Assembly (NCBI GenBank): GCA_003555415.1
Contig: PWHX01000041.1
Span: 1-5,790, forward strand
Direction: 5' to 3'
Source of the DNA: Syntrophomonadaceae bacterium
Lineage (GTDB): Bacteria > Bacillota > Dethiobacteria > SKNC01
Length of the DNA stretch: 5,790 bases
The notes beneath the pieces were generated by a model. The model had not been told where the DNA came from. It saw only the letters and a list, made by a program, of their open reading frames with translations, and ran no database searches. The position numbers were made by a program, and so were the translations under genes. Numbering within the stretch: position 1 is the stretch's first letter; each line of letters begins with the position of its first letter. Shown one piece after another: positions 5,690 to 5,790 of this stretch.

Positions 5690-5790
5690 ATGTCTCAAGG
5701 AAACAACAAATACCATATCACCCAGAGGGAACAGGCAGAAGAAACCCTGCGGGAAAGGGAAGAACGATTTAGAAGTTTTATAGAAAATGC
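5690..5790 (+). CDS. PAS-domain sensor protein, N-terminal fragment cut by the window end
   Basis: Only the first 33 codons and part of the next are present. An AGGAGG site (5678-5683) lies 6 bases before the ATG, so the start is firm. After a short polar N-terminus the sequence is a charged helix (QAEETLREREERF), then RSFIENA, the typical entry into a PAS domain in bacterial sensor kinases, cyclases and phosphodiesterases. No membrane segment occurs before the PAS, so this part should be cytoplasmic. The output domain is beyond the window, so it cannot be said whether this is a histidine kinase, a GGDEF/EAL protein or another regulator. It is transcribed divergently from the lipoprotein-cyclase pair and shares their upstream region. 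Confidence 0.82.
   Translation, partial: MSQGNNKYHITQREQAEETLREREERFRSFIEN

Overview
This window looks like part of a Gram-positive chromosome, most likely a sporulating Clostridia-type Firmicute. The clues are strong AGGAGG-type ribosome binding sites, a lipoprotein signal peptide with an LTGC lipobox, a secreted S-layer-homology (SLH) protein with PrcB_C-like and Gmad2-like domains, and a PocR-domain histidine kinase. The SLH protein and the binding protein are rich in acidic residues, and a betaine-type binding protein is present, so a salty or alkaline habitat is possible but not shown. No mobile element, CRISPR array, rRNA or tRNA is visible.

Layout. Positions 1-112 are a leader with a small hairpin that resembles, without proving, the core of a cobalamin riboswitch. 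Positions 113-1783 (+) encode a soluble hybrid histidine kinase: PocR sensor, HisKA/HATPase core and C-terminal receiver. It converges on the next gene, and a strong hairpin at 1844-1882 separates the two. Positions 1903-3195 (-) encode the SLH protein; its start is corrected inward from 3228. It has its own sigma-A-like promoter (3241-3270) with a perfect inverted repeat inside it. Positions 3274-4428 (-) encode a two-TM diguanylate cyclase with an extracellular helical sensor and an intact GGDEF active site and I-site. Positions 4458-5411 (-) encode a glycine betaine/proline betaine-type lipoprotein (OpuAC family), 29 bases upstream of the cyclase and probably co-transcribed with it. Positions 5412-5689 are a divergent intergenic region with a long imperfect inverted repeat. 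A PAS-type sensor gene starts at 5690 (+) and runs off the window.

How the parts may work together. This is a signal-sensing neighbourhood rather than a metabolic operon. The most interesting unit is the lone solute-binding lipoprotein followed directly by a membrane diguanylate cyclase, with no transporter ATPase or permease in view. The inference is that the lipoprotein may deliver ligand information to the cyclase, making c-di-GMP respond to a quaternary-ammonium solute. The SLH protein just downstream could be a cell-surface output, but its own promoter and putative operator suggest separate control. The PocR kinase and the truncated PAS protein are additional sensors whose partners lie outside the window.
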